Source: Lachnospiraceae bacterium
Lineage (GTDB): Bacteria; Bacillota; Clostridia; Lachnospirales; Lachnospiraceae
Assembly: GCA_910575275.1 (NCBI GenBank)
Contig: CAJTEE010000006.1
Location: 1 to 64,000 of the forward strand
Reading direction: 5' to 3'
DNA length: 64,000 bases
The notes below the pieces were generated by a model. The model searched no databases. It was not told the DNA's origin and saw only the letters and a program-made list of their open reading frames with translations. Shown here in pieces: positions 45,251-54,833 of the stretch (positions within the stretch are counted from its first letter, which is position 1; the number at the start of each line of letters is the position of its first letter). The translations under genes were made by a program, and so were the position numbers.

Positions 45251-47182
45251 ATGAAGGACGGTTTTATCCGCGTTGCGGCGGCTTCGCCCGAAGTGAGGGT
45301 CGCCGACCCTGTCTACAACAGGGAGCAGATCGAAAAAATGTTAAAAGAAGGGCAGGCGCAGGGTGCGAAGCTTATGGTATTTCCCGAGCTGTGCCTGACG
45401 GCGTACACCTGCGGGGATCTGTTTTTGCAGGATACGCTGCTTGATGCGGCAAGGCGGGAGTTTGAAAAGCTCGTGGATGCGACGCGCGGACTCGACATGC
45501 TGATCTTTATCGGCCTTCCCTGGGAGAAGGAGGGAAAGCTTTATAATGTCGCGGCGGCTGTCTGCCGCGGCCGGCTTTTGGGGCTGGTCACCAAGCAGAA
45601 TGTCCCGAACTATTCCGAATTTTATGAGCTCCGCCACTTTACTCCGGGGGACGAGGAGCCGACGCTTGTAGAGTGGAGAGGGGGATACGTGCCGTTTGGA
45701 GGCAATATCCTGTTTGTCTGCTCCAATGTCCCGGGGCTTGTCGTGGCGGCGGAGATCTGCGAGGATCTTTGGGTCATGAAGCCGCCGAGCATCTCCCATG
45801 CCGAGGCGGGCGCGACGGTCATTGTCAACTGCTCGGCGAGCGACGAGACCACAGGAAAGCACATATATCGGGAGAGCCTGGTGACAGGGCAGTCCGCGAG
45901 GCTTGTCTGCGGCTATGTGTACGCCAATGCCGGGGAGGGCGAGTCCACCCAGGATCTGGTGTACGGCGGCCACAGTCTGATCGCGGAAAATGGCGCTCTG
46001 TTGGCAGAATCCCGACGTTTTTCAAACGGAATCATTTATACGGAGCTTGATTTACAGCGGTTAAACAGCGAGAGGCGGCGCATGACGACCTGTCGGGTCC
46101 GTGAGCCGGGCGAGCGCTACGACCGGATGGAATTCGAGCTGGAGCCAGAGGAGCTTACGCTTACGCGTCGGATCGATCCCTCACCGTTTGTCCCCGCAGA
46201 CAGCGCCATGCGGGCATCCCGCTGCGAGGAGATCCTTACGATCCAGGCGCTGGGGCTAAAAAAACGCATGAAGCACACAGGCTCCAAGCGGGCCGTTGTC
46301 GGGATCTCGGGCGGCCTGGATTCGACGTTAGCCCTGATTGTGACGGTGAGGATGTTTGATATGCTGGGCCTTCCCAGAGAAAATATCCTGGCCGTGACCA
46401 TGCCGTGCTTCGGCACCACGGACCGGACCTATCATAATGCGTGCCTGCTTACGAAAAAGCTTGGGGCCGAGCTTAAGGAGGTTTCCGTTAAGGAGGCCGT
46501 CTCGCTCCATCTTAGTGATATCGGGCATGATGAGAGCGTCCACGACGTGACCTATGAAAATTCGCAGGCCAGGGAGCGGACGCAGGTGCTGATGGATCTC
46601 GCGAATCAGATAAACGGCCTCCTTGTGGGGACCGGGGACATGTCGGAGCTGGCGCTTGGCTGGGCGACCTATAACGGCGACCATATGTCCATGTACGGCG
46701 TCAACGCTTCGGTGCCGAAGACTCTTGTGCGCCATCTGGTTCGTTATTATGCCGACGTGTGCGGGGACAAGGAGCTGTCCGGCGTGCTCTATGACGTGCT
46801 GGACACGCCGGTAAGCCCGGAGCTTCTGCCGCCTGCGGATGGCGGAATTTCACAAAAGACTGAGGATCTGGTCGGGCCCTATGAGCTGCATGACTTCTTT
46901 TTGTATCATGTGCTTCGGTTCGGCTGCCGCCCGTCCAAAATCTACCGGCTGGCAAAAATTGCATTTGCGGATGTTTATTCCGATGAGGTAATTTATAAGT
47001 GGCTTTCCACGTTTTACAGAAGGTTTTTTGCGCAGCAGTTTAAGCGTTCCTGCCTGCCGGACGGCCCGAAGGTGGGCTCGGTCGCGATCTCGCCGCGGGG
47101 CGATCTGCGTATGCCCTCCGATGCCTCCGGACGAATCTGGCTGGATGAGCTGGAAGGGCTGAACCCGGAGACAAAAGGATGA
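45251..47182 (+). CDS. nadE: Glutamine-hydrolysing NAD+ synthase
   Basis: A 643-residue two-domain enzyme that amidates deamido-NAD. The N-terminal nitrilase-like glutaminase has Glu in FPELCLTAYTCGD, Lys in TKQNVPNYSEFYE and Cys in AAEICEDLW; the C-terminal synthetase has the SGGLDST P-loop (about residues 353-359) and GTGDMSELALGW. AAAGGAGAAG precedes the start. Overlap of 4 bases with the next gene suggests coupling. Confidence 0.95.
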   Translation: MKDGFIRVAAASPEVRVADPVYNREQIEKMLKEGQAQGAKLMVFPELCLTAYTCGDLFLQDTLLDAARREFEKLVDATRGLDMLIFIGLPWEKEGKLYNVAAAVCRGRLLGLVTKQNVPNYSEFYELRHFTPGDEEPTLVEWRGGYVPFGGNILFVCSNVPGLVVAAEICEDLWVMKPPSISHAEAGATVIVNCSASDETTGKHIYRESLVTGQSARLVCGYVYANAGEGESTQDLVYGGHSLIAENGALLAESRRFSNGIIYTELDLQRLNSERRRMTTCRVREPGERYDRMEFELEPEELTLTRRIDPSPFVPADSAMRASRCEEILTIQALGLKKRMKHTGSKRAVVGISGGLDSTLALIVTVRMFDMLGLPRENILAVTMPCFGTTDRTYHNACLLTKKLGAELKEVSVKEAVSLHLSDIGHDESVHDVTYENSQARERTQVLMDLANQINGLLVGTGDMSELALGWATYNGDHMSMYGVNASVPKTLVRHLVRYYADVCGDKELSGVLYDVLDTPVSPELLPPADGGISQKTEDLVGPYELHDFFLYHVLRFGCRPSKIYRLAKIAFADVYSDEVIYKWLSTFYRRFFAQQFKRSCLPDGPKVGSVAISPRGDLRMPSDASGRIWLDELEGLNPETKG

Positions 47183-47976
47183 TTACAAGCACAAAGAACG
47201 AACAGGTAAAGAGAGTCATAGAATTAAAAAAAAGGGCGAAGGCCAGGGATGAGGCGGGACTTTTTGTAGTCGAGGGAAGCCGTATGATCCGGGAGCTTGC
47301 ACAAGAGAGGACAGAGATCCTCTATGTATCGGAGAGCTACCAGAAAAACGGCGGGCCGCTCCCCACGGGGCCGCCGGTCGAGACGGTGAGCGATCCGGTC
47401 TTTGCGGCCATGTCGGATACGAAGACGCCGCAGGGCGTTTTGGCGCTTGTCAGACAGTATGCCTATTCTCTTGACGAGCTCTTGACGGCCGACCGGCCTG
47501 CGTTTCTCGCGGTTTTGGAAAATATCCAGGATCCGGGGAATCTGGGGACGATTTTAAGAGCCGGAGAGGGAGCGGGGATTACCGGCGTGATCATGAGCAG
47601 AGATACCGTGGACATCTATAATCCCAAGGTGATCCGCTCGACGATGGGCTCGGTGTTCCGTGTGCCGTTTTTGTACGCGGAGGATTTTGCGGGGACGCTC
47701 ATGCTTTTAAAGGAGCGCGGCGTGAGACTGTACGCGGCGGAGCTTTCGGGAGAACGCGATTATGAGGCGGGGGATTACAGGAAGGCCTCGGGATTTTTGA
47801 TCGGAAACGAGGGAAACGGCCTTACCCCGGAGAGCGCGGCACTCGCCTCCATGAGGATCCGGATCCCCATGGAGGGAAAAGTCGAATCGCTGAATGCGGC
47901 CATGGCGGCCTCGGTGCTCATGTTTGAGGCGGCGAGACAGCGCAGAGCGGCGGTCAAAAAAGGAGTGGATAAGTAA
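47179..47976 (+). CDS. TrmH/SpoU family RNA 2'-O-methyltransferase
   Basis: A 265-residue SPOUT methyltransferase with an N-terminal L30e-like substrate domain (KNEQVKRVIELKKRAKARDE) and the three SPOUT motifs (ENIQDPGNLGTILRAGEGAG; LIGNEGNGL; IPMEGKVESLNAAMAAS). It methylates rRNA or tRNA ribose; the target is not clear. It starts within the end of nadE. Confidence 0.9.
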   Translation: MITSTKNEQVKRVIELKKRAKARDEAGLFVVEGSRMIRELAQERTEILYVSESYQKNGGPLPTGPPVETVSDPVFAAMSDTKTPQGVLALVRQYAYSLDELLTADRPAFLAVLENIQDPGNLGTILRAGEGAGITGVIMSRDTVDIYNPKVIRSTMGSVFRVPFLYAEDFAGTLMLLKERGVRLYAAELSGERDYEAGDYRKASGFLIGNEGNGLTPESAALASMRIRIPMEGKVESLNAAMAASVLMFEAARQRRAAVKKGVDK

Positions 47977-47977
47977 G

Positions 47978-48433
47978 ATGGAAATGATCGGATGGCTGGC
48001 GGCGTTTATCATTTTTATATTGATCGAGGGGGCTACGATGGCTCTCACGACGATCTGGTTTGCCGGTGGGGCGGCTGTGGCGTTTTTTGCGGCGGCCTTT
48101 CATATGCCGCTTAAGGGGCAGACCGTGGTATTTTTGATCGTGTCGTTCGTGCTTCTGATTTTCACGAGGCCGTTTGCCTTAAAGTATGTCAATAAGGGCG
48201 CGGTGCGGACAAATTCGGAGGGCCTGGTCGGAAAGAAAGCCAGGGTGACGGTCGAGATCAATAATGATCTGTCTGTGGGAGCGGCGGTCATAAACGGCCA
48301 GGAATGGACGGCCCGTGCGGCGAAGGAGGACGTGGTCATCCCTGTGGGAGAGATTGTGACCGTACGCGCCATATGCGGCGTAAAGCTTATAGTAGAACGG
48401 ATCCCTGTGCGTGAACAGGAACAGCAGGGATAA
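47978..48433 (+). CDS. NfeD family membrane protein
   Basis: A 151-residue short NfeD protein with three membrane segments (about residues 4-24, 27-47 and 52-70) and a C-terminal OB-fold (GLVGKKARVTVEINNDLSVG to LIVERI). These proteins pair with SPFH/flotillin partners in membrane microdomains; such a gene follows 16 bases on. The start at ATG 47978 has AAAGGAG about 13 bases upstream, a loose spacing. Confidence 0.88.
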   Translation: MEMIGWLAAFIIFILIEGATMALTTIWFAGGAAVAFFAAAFHMPLKGQTVVFLIVSFVLLIFTRPFALKYVNKGAVRTNSEGLVGKKARVTVEINNDLSVGAAVINGQEWTARAAKEDVVIPVGEIVTVRAICGVKLIVERIPVREQEQQG

Positions 48434-48449
48434 GAGAGGAGAAAAATTT

Positions 48450-49373
48450 ATGGCATTTTGGGGAACTATACTTTTAATTATCGTACTTCTTCTGGTATGT
48501 GTATCATGCATCCGTATCGTGCCGCAGGCACAGGCGATGGTTGTAGAGCGGCTCGGCGCTTATCTTGACACATGGTCGGTCGGCGTGCATTTTAAGGTAC
48601 CGTTCATTGACCGCGTCGCAAAGCGCATCGTCTTAAAAGAGCAGGTCGTGGATTTTGCGCCGCAGCCGGTTATCACAAAGGATAACGTCACGATGAAGAT
48701 CGATACGGTCGTGTTTTTCCAGATCACGGACCCGAAGCTCTATGCCTATGGCGTGGAAAACCCGATCATGGCGATCGAGAACCTGACGGCTACGACGCTT
48801 CGTAACATCATCGGCGACCTGGAGCTTGACGAGACGCTTACCTCGCGTGAGACGATCAACACGAAGATGCGTTCGGCACTCGATATTGCGACAGACCCAT
48901 GGGGGATCAAGGTCAACCGTGTGGAACTCAAAAACATCATTACTCCTGCGGCGATCCAGGACGCGATGGAGAAGCAGATGAAGGCCGAGCGTGAGAGCCG
49001 TGAGGCGATCCTCAAGGCAGAGGGTGAAAAGAAATCCACGATCCTGGTGGCAGAGGGAAGAAAGCAGTCGGCGATCCTGAACGCCGAGGCCGATAAGGAG
49101 GCAGCGATCCTGCACGCCGAGGCGGAGAAGGAAAAACGGATCCGTGAAGCGGAGGGCCAGGCGGAGGCCATTTTAAAGGTCCAGCAGGCAAACGCAGAGG
49201 GAATCCGCATGATCAAGGAAGCAGGCGCAGACAACGCGGTGCTGCAGCTTAAGAGCCTGGAGGCCTTTGTAAAGGCCGCGGACGGCAAGGCGACGAAGAT
49301 CATAATCCCCTCAGAGATCCAGGGGATGGCCGGGCTCGTAAAGTCCATCGCAGAGGTAGCGGATAAAAACTGA
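48450..49373 (+). CDS. SPFH/band 7 (stomatin-like) protein
   Basis: A 307-residue protein with one N-terminal membrane segment (about residues 3-22), an SPFH domain (IRIVPQAQAMVVERLGAYLD to LKNIITP) and an Ala/Glu/Lys coiled coil typical of stomatin/QmcA proteins. It probably forms oligomeric rings at the membrane with its NfeD neighbour. ATG 48450 follows AGAGAGGAG. Confidence 0.92.
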   Translation: MAFWGTILLIIVLLLVCVSCIRIVPQAQAMVVERLGAYLDTWSVGVHFKVPFIDRVAKRIVLKEQVVDFAPQPVITKDNVTMKIDTVVFFQITDPKLYAYGVENPIMAIENLTATTLRNIIGDLELDETLTSRETINTKMRSALDIATDPWGIKVNRVELKNIITPAAIQDAMEKQMKAERESREAILKAEGEKKSTILVAEGRKQSAILNAEADKEAAILHAEAEKEKRIREAEGQAEAILKVQQANAEGIRMIKEAGADNAVLQLKSLEAFVKAADGKATKIIIPSEIQGMAGLVKSIAEVADKN

Positions 49374-49381
49374 TCAATAAA

Positions 49382-49414
49382 AGTAACAGTTCGGACGCCG
49401 TCTGAGCTGTTACT
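49382..49414 (+). other. Hairpin after the SPFH gene
   Basis: AGTAACAG (49382-49389) pairs with 49407-49414 and the stem continues inward for about 7 bp more, with a 3-base loop. TATAATAAAAG follows, which is A/T-rich but not a clean T-run, so it could be a weak terminator, or part of a promoter for the small gene at 49440. Confidence 0.5.
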
Positions 49415-49439
49415 ATAATAAAAGAATGGGAGAGAAACG

Positions 49440-49745
49440 ATGCCTGAAGGAGTGAGAAGAAGGAAGGTAAAGGGAGAGTCCGTTGCGCTTGACGCCATGC
49501 ATATTGTGATCGGGATTGCTGTGGTCGCTATGGCCGTAGTCTCATTTATAAGTCCTGAGGAAAACATGTTTTTCTTTCCCGTGATCTTTCTCATGGCGGC
49601 GGTCCTTAACCTGGTGTCCGGAAGATTCAGAATGAAACGCAGCAAGAGTCACGGGCAGCGGGCGGCTGCTATCCTGGAGATGCTTTTTGGGATAACATTG
49701 GCGGTGCTGGCGGCAGTCAGCGCGGTCAGCATCTGGTGGAGGTAG
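49440..49745 (+). CDS. Small membrane protein of unknown function
   Basis: A 101-residue protein with a basic N-terminus (RRRKVKG) and three hydrophobic segments (about residues 20-38, 43-60 and 77-98). No function is recognised. ATG 49440 follows GGGAGAGAAACG, and birA begins 3 bases after the stop, so it is probably in the birA-mutY operon. Confidence 0.75.
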   Translation: MPEGVRRRKVKGESVALDAMHIVIGIAVVAMAVVSFISPEENMFFFPVIFLMAAVLNLVSGRFRMKRSKSHGQRAAAILEMLFGITLAVLAAVSAVSIWWR

Positions 49746-49748
49746 ACG

Positions 49749-50729
49749 ATGAAGGAGAAGATCCTGAAGACTTTGAAGGAGATAGAAGGGTTTATTTCCG
49801 GCCAGGAGCTCTGTACGCAGTTTGGCGTGTCAAGGACCGCCGTGTGGAAGGTAATCAATCGGCTAAAGGAGGAGGGCTATGAGATCGAGGCCGTCCGAAA
49901 CAGGGGGTATATTTTGCGCGGGATGTCGGATGTACTGTCAAAGGCGGAGATTTTAAGCTGTATGGAGACAGAATGGGCGGGGCAAAACGTCGTCTATTTC
50001 TCCGAGACGGATTCCACCAATATTCAGGCCCGAAAGCAGGCGGAGGCAGGTGCCCCGGAGGGGACGCTCATCGTCGCGGACCGGCAGTCCGGAGGGAAGG
50101 GCCGCCGCGGGCGGGGCTGGGTGTCTCCCGCAGGGGTCGGGATCTGGATGAGTCTTGTCCTGCGGCCAAAGATCAGCACTCTGTCCGCCTCGATGCTGAC
50201 GCTTTTGATGGCTATGGCGGCAGCCAGAGGGATCTTTTGGGAAACGGGGCTTGAATGCGAGATCAAATGGCCGAACGATTTGGTTTTGAATAAAAAGAAA
50301 ATCTGCGGGATACTGACAGAGATGAGCACAGAATTCAGCGACATTCAGTACGTGGTTTCGGGCATCGGTATCAACGTGGGACAGACGGAATTTCCGGGCC
50401 CGATCCGGGAGATGGCGACTTCTCTGTATCTGGAGAGCGGGAGGCCGTTTCAGAGGAGCCGTATCATTGCAGGCATTATGAAGGCTCTGGAGGGCTATTA
50501 TAAGGAGTTTGCAAAGACCGAGGATATGTCGGGGCTTATGGATGAATACAATGCAAGGCTTGTAAACTGCAAAAATGAGGTCCGCGTGCTTGCGCCGTCA
50601 GGAGACTTTTGCGGTGTCTCCGAGGGAATTGACAAGACGGGGGCGCTGATCGTGCGGCGTCCGGATGGGACAAGAACGAATGTGATCTCCGGCGAGGTAT
50701 CGGTGCGGGGTCTGTACAGCTATGTATAG
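49749..50729 (+). CDS. birA: Biotin ligase and biotin operon repressor BirA
   Basis: A 326-residue bifunctional protein: an N-terminal winged helix-turn-helix (residues about 1-60; CTQFGVSRTAVWKVINRLKEEG), the biotin ligase domain (SGGKGRRGRGWVSPAGVGIWMS, KWPNDL) and a C-terminal SH3-like part. It joins biotin to carboxylases, and with the DNA-binding domain likely represses biotin genes. It overlaps mutY by 8 bases. Confidence 0.94.
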   Translation: MKEKILKTLKEIEGFISGQELCTQFGVSRTAVWKVINRLKEEGYEIEAVRNRGYILRGMSDVLSKAEILSCMETEWAGQNVVYFSETDSTNIQARKQAEAGAPEGTLIVADRQSGGKGRRGRGWVSPAGVGIWMSLVLRPKISTLSASMLTLLMAMAAARGIFWETGLECEIKWPNDLVLNKKKICGILTEMSTEFSDIQYVVSGIGINVGQTEFPGPIREMATSLYLESGRPFQRSRIIAGIMKALEGYYKEFAKTEDMSGLMDEYNARLVNCKNEVRVLAPSGDFCGVSEGIDKTGALIVRRPDGTRTNVISGEVSVRGLYSYV

Positions 50730-51924
50730 TGGGAGCGGGCCGGTTTTTGCCGCGGACACACGGGCGAAAGGGTCCCGGAGGTCTGCGGGGGAGGACGGGC
50801 TCTCGGACGAGGAACGGCTTTTGGCGTCGGCGGGGCGTCTGCTTGTCTGGTATAAGAGGGAAAAACGTGATCTTCCATGGCGGAGGAATCGGGATGCATA
50901 CCGGGTCTGGATCTCGGAAATTATGCTGCAGCAGACGAGAGTGGAGGCAGCGAAGCCATACTTCTATCGTTTTATGGAGCATTTCCCGACGCTTTTGTCT
51001 TTGGCGGAGGCTAAGGAGGAGGAGCTCTTAAAATGCTGGGAGGGGCTTGGGTATTACAGCCGGGTGAGAAATTTAAAAAAGGCGGCCGAGCTTGTGCGGG
51101 ATACATATAACGGCGTCCTGCCTGCCTCCCGGGAAAAACTTCTCTCCCTTCCCGGCATCGGAAGCTATACGGCAGGCGCGATCGCTTCGATCGCGTATGG
51201 GATCGCGGCGCCGGCGGTTGACGGAAATGTGCTGCGGGTGCTTTCAAGGCTGACGGCTGACAGAGAGGATATTTTAAAGCCGGCGACGAAGAAACGCTAT
51301 GAGACATTGATCGGAGCGGCTTTACAAACGCTTGAGGGGCAGGAGGGCCGTCTCCCCTATGAGGCAGGAGGGTCGCTTGCCGGGGATTTTAACCAGGCGC
51401 TGATCGAGGTCGGCGCGCTCGTATGCATTCCGGGCGGAGAGCCCCGCTGTGGGGAATGTCCCCTTTCCACGCTCTGCAAAGCCCGCGCGCAGGGAGTAAT
51501 TGGCGAACTTCCCGTGAAAACTCCCAAAAAGCAAAGGAAAATAGAAGAAAAAACTGTATTATTATTGGAATATAAGGATAAAATAGCCATAAGAAAGCGA
51601 AAAGAAGACGGGCTCTTGGCTTCTCTCTATGAATTTATCAATCTTCCGGGAAAAATGGACGCAGAGAGCGTAGCCGATCTGTTCAAAATAAGAGAAGGGA
51701 TTGAACCCCTGCCGGAGGCGAAGCATGTCTTCAGCCATACGGAATGGCATATGAGCGGATATCTTCTTTCGCTGCGGGCATTTCCCGGCCTGGCGTTTGA
51801 AAAGCTCGCCGGCAAGCCGATTTTTGTGTCCTGGGATGAGGCGCGGGAGCGATATCCGATTCCAAGCGCGTTTCTGGCCTATAAAAAATTCCTGGATGAA
51901 CGATATGGAGGAATCAGCCTTTGA
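50722..51924 (+). CDS. mutY: A/G-specific adenine glycosylase MutY
   Basis: A 400-residue DNA repair enzyme that removes A opposite 8-oxoG. It has the catalytic Glu in SEIMLQQTRVEA, the helix-hairpin-helix LPGIGSYTAGAIAS, the catalytic Asp in AVDGNV, four Cys for the [4Fe-4S] cluster (in CIPGGEPRCGECPLSTLC) and a C-terminal NUDIX-like domain (from about residue 265). The N-terminus has a 30-residue poorly conserved extension. It overlaps both birA and the next gene. Confidence 0.94.
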   Translation: MYSGSGPVFAADTRAKGSRRSAGEDGLSDEERLLASAGRLLVWYKREKRDLPWRRNRDAYRVWISEIMLQQTRVEAAKPYFYRFMEHFPTLLSLAEAKEEELLKCWEGLGYYSRVRNLKKAAELVRDTYNGVLPASREKLLSLPGIGSYTAGAIASIAYGIAAPAVDGNVLRVLSRLTADREDILKPATKKRYETLIGAALQTLEGQEGRLPYEAGGSLAGDFNQALIEVGALVCIPGGEPRCGECPLSTLCKARAQGVIGELPVKTPKKQRKIEEKTVLLLEYKDKIAIRKRKEDGLLASLYEFINLPGKMDAESVADLFKIREGIEPLPEAKHVFSHTEWHMSGYLLSLRAFPGLAFEKLAGKPIFVSWDEARERYPIPSAFLAYKKFLDERYGGISL

Positions 51925-52817
51925 AGCGAATGATTTTTATAGTGAACCCGCATTCCGGAAAGGAGCAGATCAAGCGACAGCTTTTGGGGATCCTTGACAC
52001 GTTCTGTGCGGCCGGTTATATCCCGTCGGTTTTTGTCACACAGGGGCCGGAGGATGCGGAGCGGATCGTGAGAGGATACGGGGAGGAGACGGAGCTTTTA
52101 GTGTGCAGCGGGGGCGACGGAACGTTAAACAGTGTGGTCTCCGGGCTCATGGGGCTCACAAAAAGGCCGCGTCTCGGCTATCTTCCGGCCGGTTCGACGA
52201 ATGACTTTGCAAGGAGCTTAAAGATCCCCTCTGATTTAAAGGAGGCTGCGGCCGGGGCGGTCGGCGGCGAGACCATCGGCCTTGATATCGGCCGGTTTGG
52301 CGATGAGCGATACTTTGTCTATATCGCGGCGTTCGGCGCATTTACGGAGGTTTCCTATACAACGCCGCAGGACAAAAAAAATGTCCTGGGCTATCAGGCG
52401 TATCTTTTGGAGTCGGTGCGGCATTTGGCCTCCTTAAAACCACGCAGTATGCGGCTGGAATGGGAGGATGGTGTTTTTGAGGGGGAATTCATCTTTGGCA
52501 TGATCTCCAATACGACAAGTGTCGGCGGTTTTAAGGGCCTGGCGCCGAGAGATTCGGCGTTTGATGACGGTCTGTTTGAGGGAATGTTCATCAAAATGCC
52601 AAAAGCGCCTTCGGATTTGGCGGGAATCGCCTCGTGTCTGTTCTTCAAGGAGGAGGAAAACGATCACGTGATACGTTTTAAGACCTCCAGACTCTCGGTA
52701 AGTGCGAAGGAGGAGATCCCCTGGGTGCTGGACGGAGAGTTTGGCGGGGCAGTTAAGGAGACGGTGATCGTAAATCTTAAAAAAGAACTTTTGCTGGCGG
52801 CAGACAGAAACGTGTAA
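51921..52817 (+). CDS. Diacylglycerol kinase/YegS-like lipid kinase
   Basis: A 298-residue protein of the DAGK/LCB5 family. Motifs IVNPHSGK near the N-terminus, SGGDGTLNSV (catalytic, about residue 65) and GYLPAGSTNDFARSL are all present. It phosphorylates diacylglycerol or another membrane lipid. The start is TTG 51921, 9 bases after GGAGG and overlapping mutY; the ATG at 51930 is too far from it. Confidence 0.88.
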   Translation: MKRMIFIVNPHSGKEQIKRQLLGILDTFCAAGYIPSVFVTQGPEDAERIVRGYGEETELLVCSGGDGTLNSVVSGLMGLTKRPRLGYLPAGSTNDFARSLKIPSDLKEAAAGAVGGETIGLDIGRFGDERYFVYIAAFGAFTEVSYTTPQDKKNVLGYQAYLLESVRHLASLKPRSMRLEWEDGVFEGEFIFGMISNTTSVGGFKGLAPRDSAFDDGLFEGMFIKMPKAPSDLAGIASCLFFKEEENDHVIRFKTSRLSVSAKEEIPWVLDGEFGGAVKETVIVNLKKELLLAADRNV

Positions 52818-52913
52818 AGCAGGCCCGGAAACCGTGGAAAAAGGTAACGGCCCGGATGCCGCCCCAACAGTAACCAAAAAAGGCCAAAATTAGACGTTTT
52901 TACAAATAAAATG

Positions 52914-52942
52914 TTGAAAAATGAAATTGGATAGTATATAAT
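52914..52942 (+). promoter_or_regulatory. Sigma-A promoter of rpoD
   Basis: TTGAAA (52914-52919), a 17-base spacer and TATAAT (52937-52942), giving a start near 52949 and a leader of about 40 bases. A GGGG/CCCC pair at about 52953-52973 could fold in the leader. Confidence 0.85.
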
Positions 52943-52990
52943 GAACCTCTGTGGGGGACTTATAAAGCCCCGCATGAAAGGGCGTTGTCA

Positions 52991-54118
52991 GTGGAAAAAG
53001 AGGTATTTTTGGAGAAGCTAAAAAAACTTGTCGAGCTGGGGAAGTCGAAGCAGAACGCGCTGGATGTGTCGGAGATCAACGATTTTTTTGCCGGAGAGAA
53101 TCTTGGGCCGGAACAGATGGATGAAATCTATACGTACCTGGAACGCAGCAATATTGATGTGGTTCCGGTGATCGACGAGGCGATCCTTGCGAATGAAGGT
53201 TCCCTGCTTCTTGATGACCTGGATGATGATTTCCTGGGCGATAAGCCGGAGGAAGACATTGATCTGGAGGCGATCGACCTTCTGGAGGGAATCGGTACGG
53301 AAGATCCGGTCCGTATGTACCTGAAGGAGATTGGTACGGTTCCGCTTCTGACGGCAGAGGAGGAGCTGCGCCTTGCAAGAAGAAAGGCCGAGGGCGATGA
53401 GGCCGCGAAGGAACGGCTGATCGAGGCGAATTTGAGGCTGGTGGTCAGCATCGCAAAGCGCTATACAGGTCGCGGAATGAGCTTTTTGGACCTGGTTCAG
53501 GAGGGAAACTTGGGCCTTATTAAGGGCGTGGAAAAGTTCGATTATACAAAAGGATATAAGCTAAGTACATATGCTACCTGGTGGATCAGACAGTCGGTGA
53601 CGAGAGCGCTTGCCGATCAGGCACGTACGATCCGTGTTCCGGTGCATATGGTTGAGACGATCAATAAGATGTCCAAGATGCAGAGGAAGCTTACGCTGGA
53701 GCTCGGCTATGAGCCGTCGGTGGCGGAGCTTGCGGATGCGCTTGATATGTCGGAGGACAAGGTGATGGAAATCATGCAGATCGCGCGTGAGCCTGCGTCT
53801 TTGGAGACGCCGATCGGCGAGGAGGATGATTCCAACCTGGGTGACTTTGTGGCCGACAGCAATGCGCTCACTCCGGAGGGAAATGTGGAGTCCGTGATGC
53901 TTCGGGAGCACATTGACGCGCTCTTAGGAGATTTAAAGGACAGAGAGCGGCAGGTCATCGTCCTGCGCTTCGGCTTAGAGGATGGCCATCCGCGGACACT
54001 CGAGGAGGTCGGAAAGGAATTTAACGTGACCAGGGAGCGCATTCGCCAGATTGAGGCGAAGGCGCTGCGGAAGCTCAGAAACCCGGTCCGCAGTAAGAGG
54101 ATCCGGGATTTTCTGTAG
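52991..54118 (+). CDS. rpoD: Primary RNA polymerase sigma factor RpoD (SigA)
   Basis: A 375-residue primary sigma factor. It has region 1.1 (acidic N-terminus), 1.2 to 2.4 ([34 protein letters not shown]), region 3 and region 4 (REQ-like helix-turn-helix near [19 protein letters not shown]). The start is GTG 52991 with AAAGGG eight bases before; an in-frame TTG lies at 52985. dnaG, the usual neighbour in Firmicutes, is not upstream. Confidence 0.95.
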   Translation: MEKEVFLEKLKKLVELGKSKQNALDVSEINDFFAGENLGPEQMDEIYTYLERSNIDVVPVIDEAILANEGSLLLDDLDDDFLGDKPEEDIDLEAIDLLEGIGTEDPVRMYLKEIGTVPLLTAEEELRLARRKAEGDEAAKERLIEANLRLVVSIAKRYTGRGMSFLDLVQEGNLGLIKGVEKFDYTKGYKLSTYATWWIRQSVTRALADQARTIRVPVHMVETINKMSKMQRKLTLELGYEPSVAELADALDMSEDKVMEIMQIAREPASLETPIGEEDDSNLGDFVADSNALTPEGNVESVMLREHIDALLGDLKDRERQVIVLRFGLEDGHPRTLEEVGKEFNVTRERIRQIEAKALRKLRNPVRSKRIRDFL

Positions 54119-54134
54119 GAATGGGAGATAAAAG

Positions 54135-54166
54135 AGGGACAGCGGCAGAGGAAGCTGTTCCTTTTT
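54135..54166 (+). terminator. Terminator of rpoD
   Basis: Arms 54135-54143 and 54154-54162 form a 9-bp stem with a 10-base loop and are followed by TTTT (54163-54166). Confidence 0.8.
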
Positions 54167-54193
54167 CGTCTTGTTGATTATATGGAGGCAGCA

Positions 54194-54814
54194 GTGAATC
54201 AGAGAAATTATCAAAAGGAGCTTGACAGGACGTTAACACGGCTTGAGGAGGAGAAGGCTTTGCCGTCTCTGCTTCTTCACAGTTGCTGCGCGCCCTGTAG
54301 CAGCTATGTGCTGGAATATCTGTCCCATTATTTCAGAATTACGGTTTTTTATTATAATCCGAATATTGCCCCGGAGAGTGAGTATGCGGCGCGGGCGGCA
54401 GAGCAGGAGCGGCTTATTGAGAAGATGGGTGAGGGGCTTCCTCATCCGGTCACTTTCGTCCGCGGAGAATACCGGCCGGAGGCCTTTTATGAGGCGACCC
54501 GGGGGCTTGAGGCAGAGCCAGAGGGCGGTGCGCGCTGCACGGAGTGCTTTAAGCTGCGTTTGACGGAGACGGCCAGGCTCGCCAGGGAGAGAGGGTTTGA
54601 TTTTTTTACGACGACTCTTTCAATCAGCCCTTTAAAGGATGCGGACCGCCTAAACCGCCTTGGCGAGGAGGCCGGAGCGCGTTATGGAGTGCGGTTTTTA
54701 AATTCTGACTTTAAGAAGAAGAACGGATATAAGCGCTCCATTGAACTGTCGCGCGAGTATGGGCTTTACAGGCAGAATTATTGTGGATGTGTATTTTCGC
54801 GGAGGGGAGTGTAG
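54194..54814 (+). CDS. queH: Epoxyqueuosine reductase QueH
   Basis: A 206-residue QueH (DUF208) enzyme that reduces epoxyqueuosine to queuosine in tRNA. The conserved Cys groups are HSCCAPCS (about residue 30), RCTECFKLRL and YCGCVFS, which bind an iron-sulfur cluster and a second metal. The start is GTG 54194, five bases after GGAGG; an ATG at 54182 overlaps that site and is less likely. Confidence 0.92.
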   Translation: MNQRNYQKELDRTLTRLEEEKALPSLLLHSCCAPCSSYVLEYLSHYFRITVFYYNPNIAPESEYAARAAEQERLIEKMGEGLPHPVTFVRGEYRPEAFYEATRGLEAEPEGGARCTECFKLRLTETARLARERGFDFFTTTLSISPLKDADRLNRLGEEAGARYGVRFLNSDFKKKNGYKRSIELSREYGLYRQNYCGCVFSRRGV

Positions 54815-54833
54815 AGTGGGAGTGAGGGTTGAC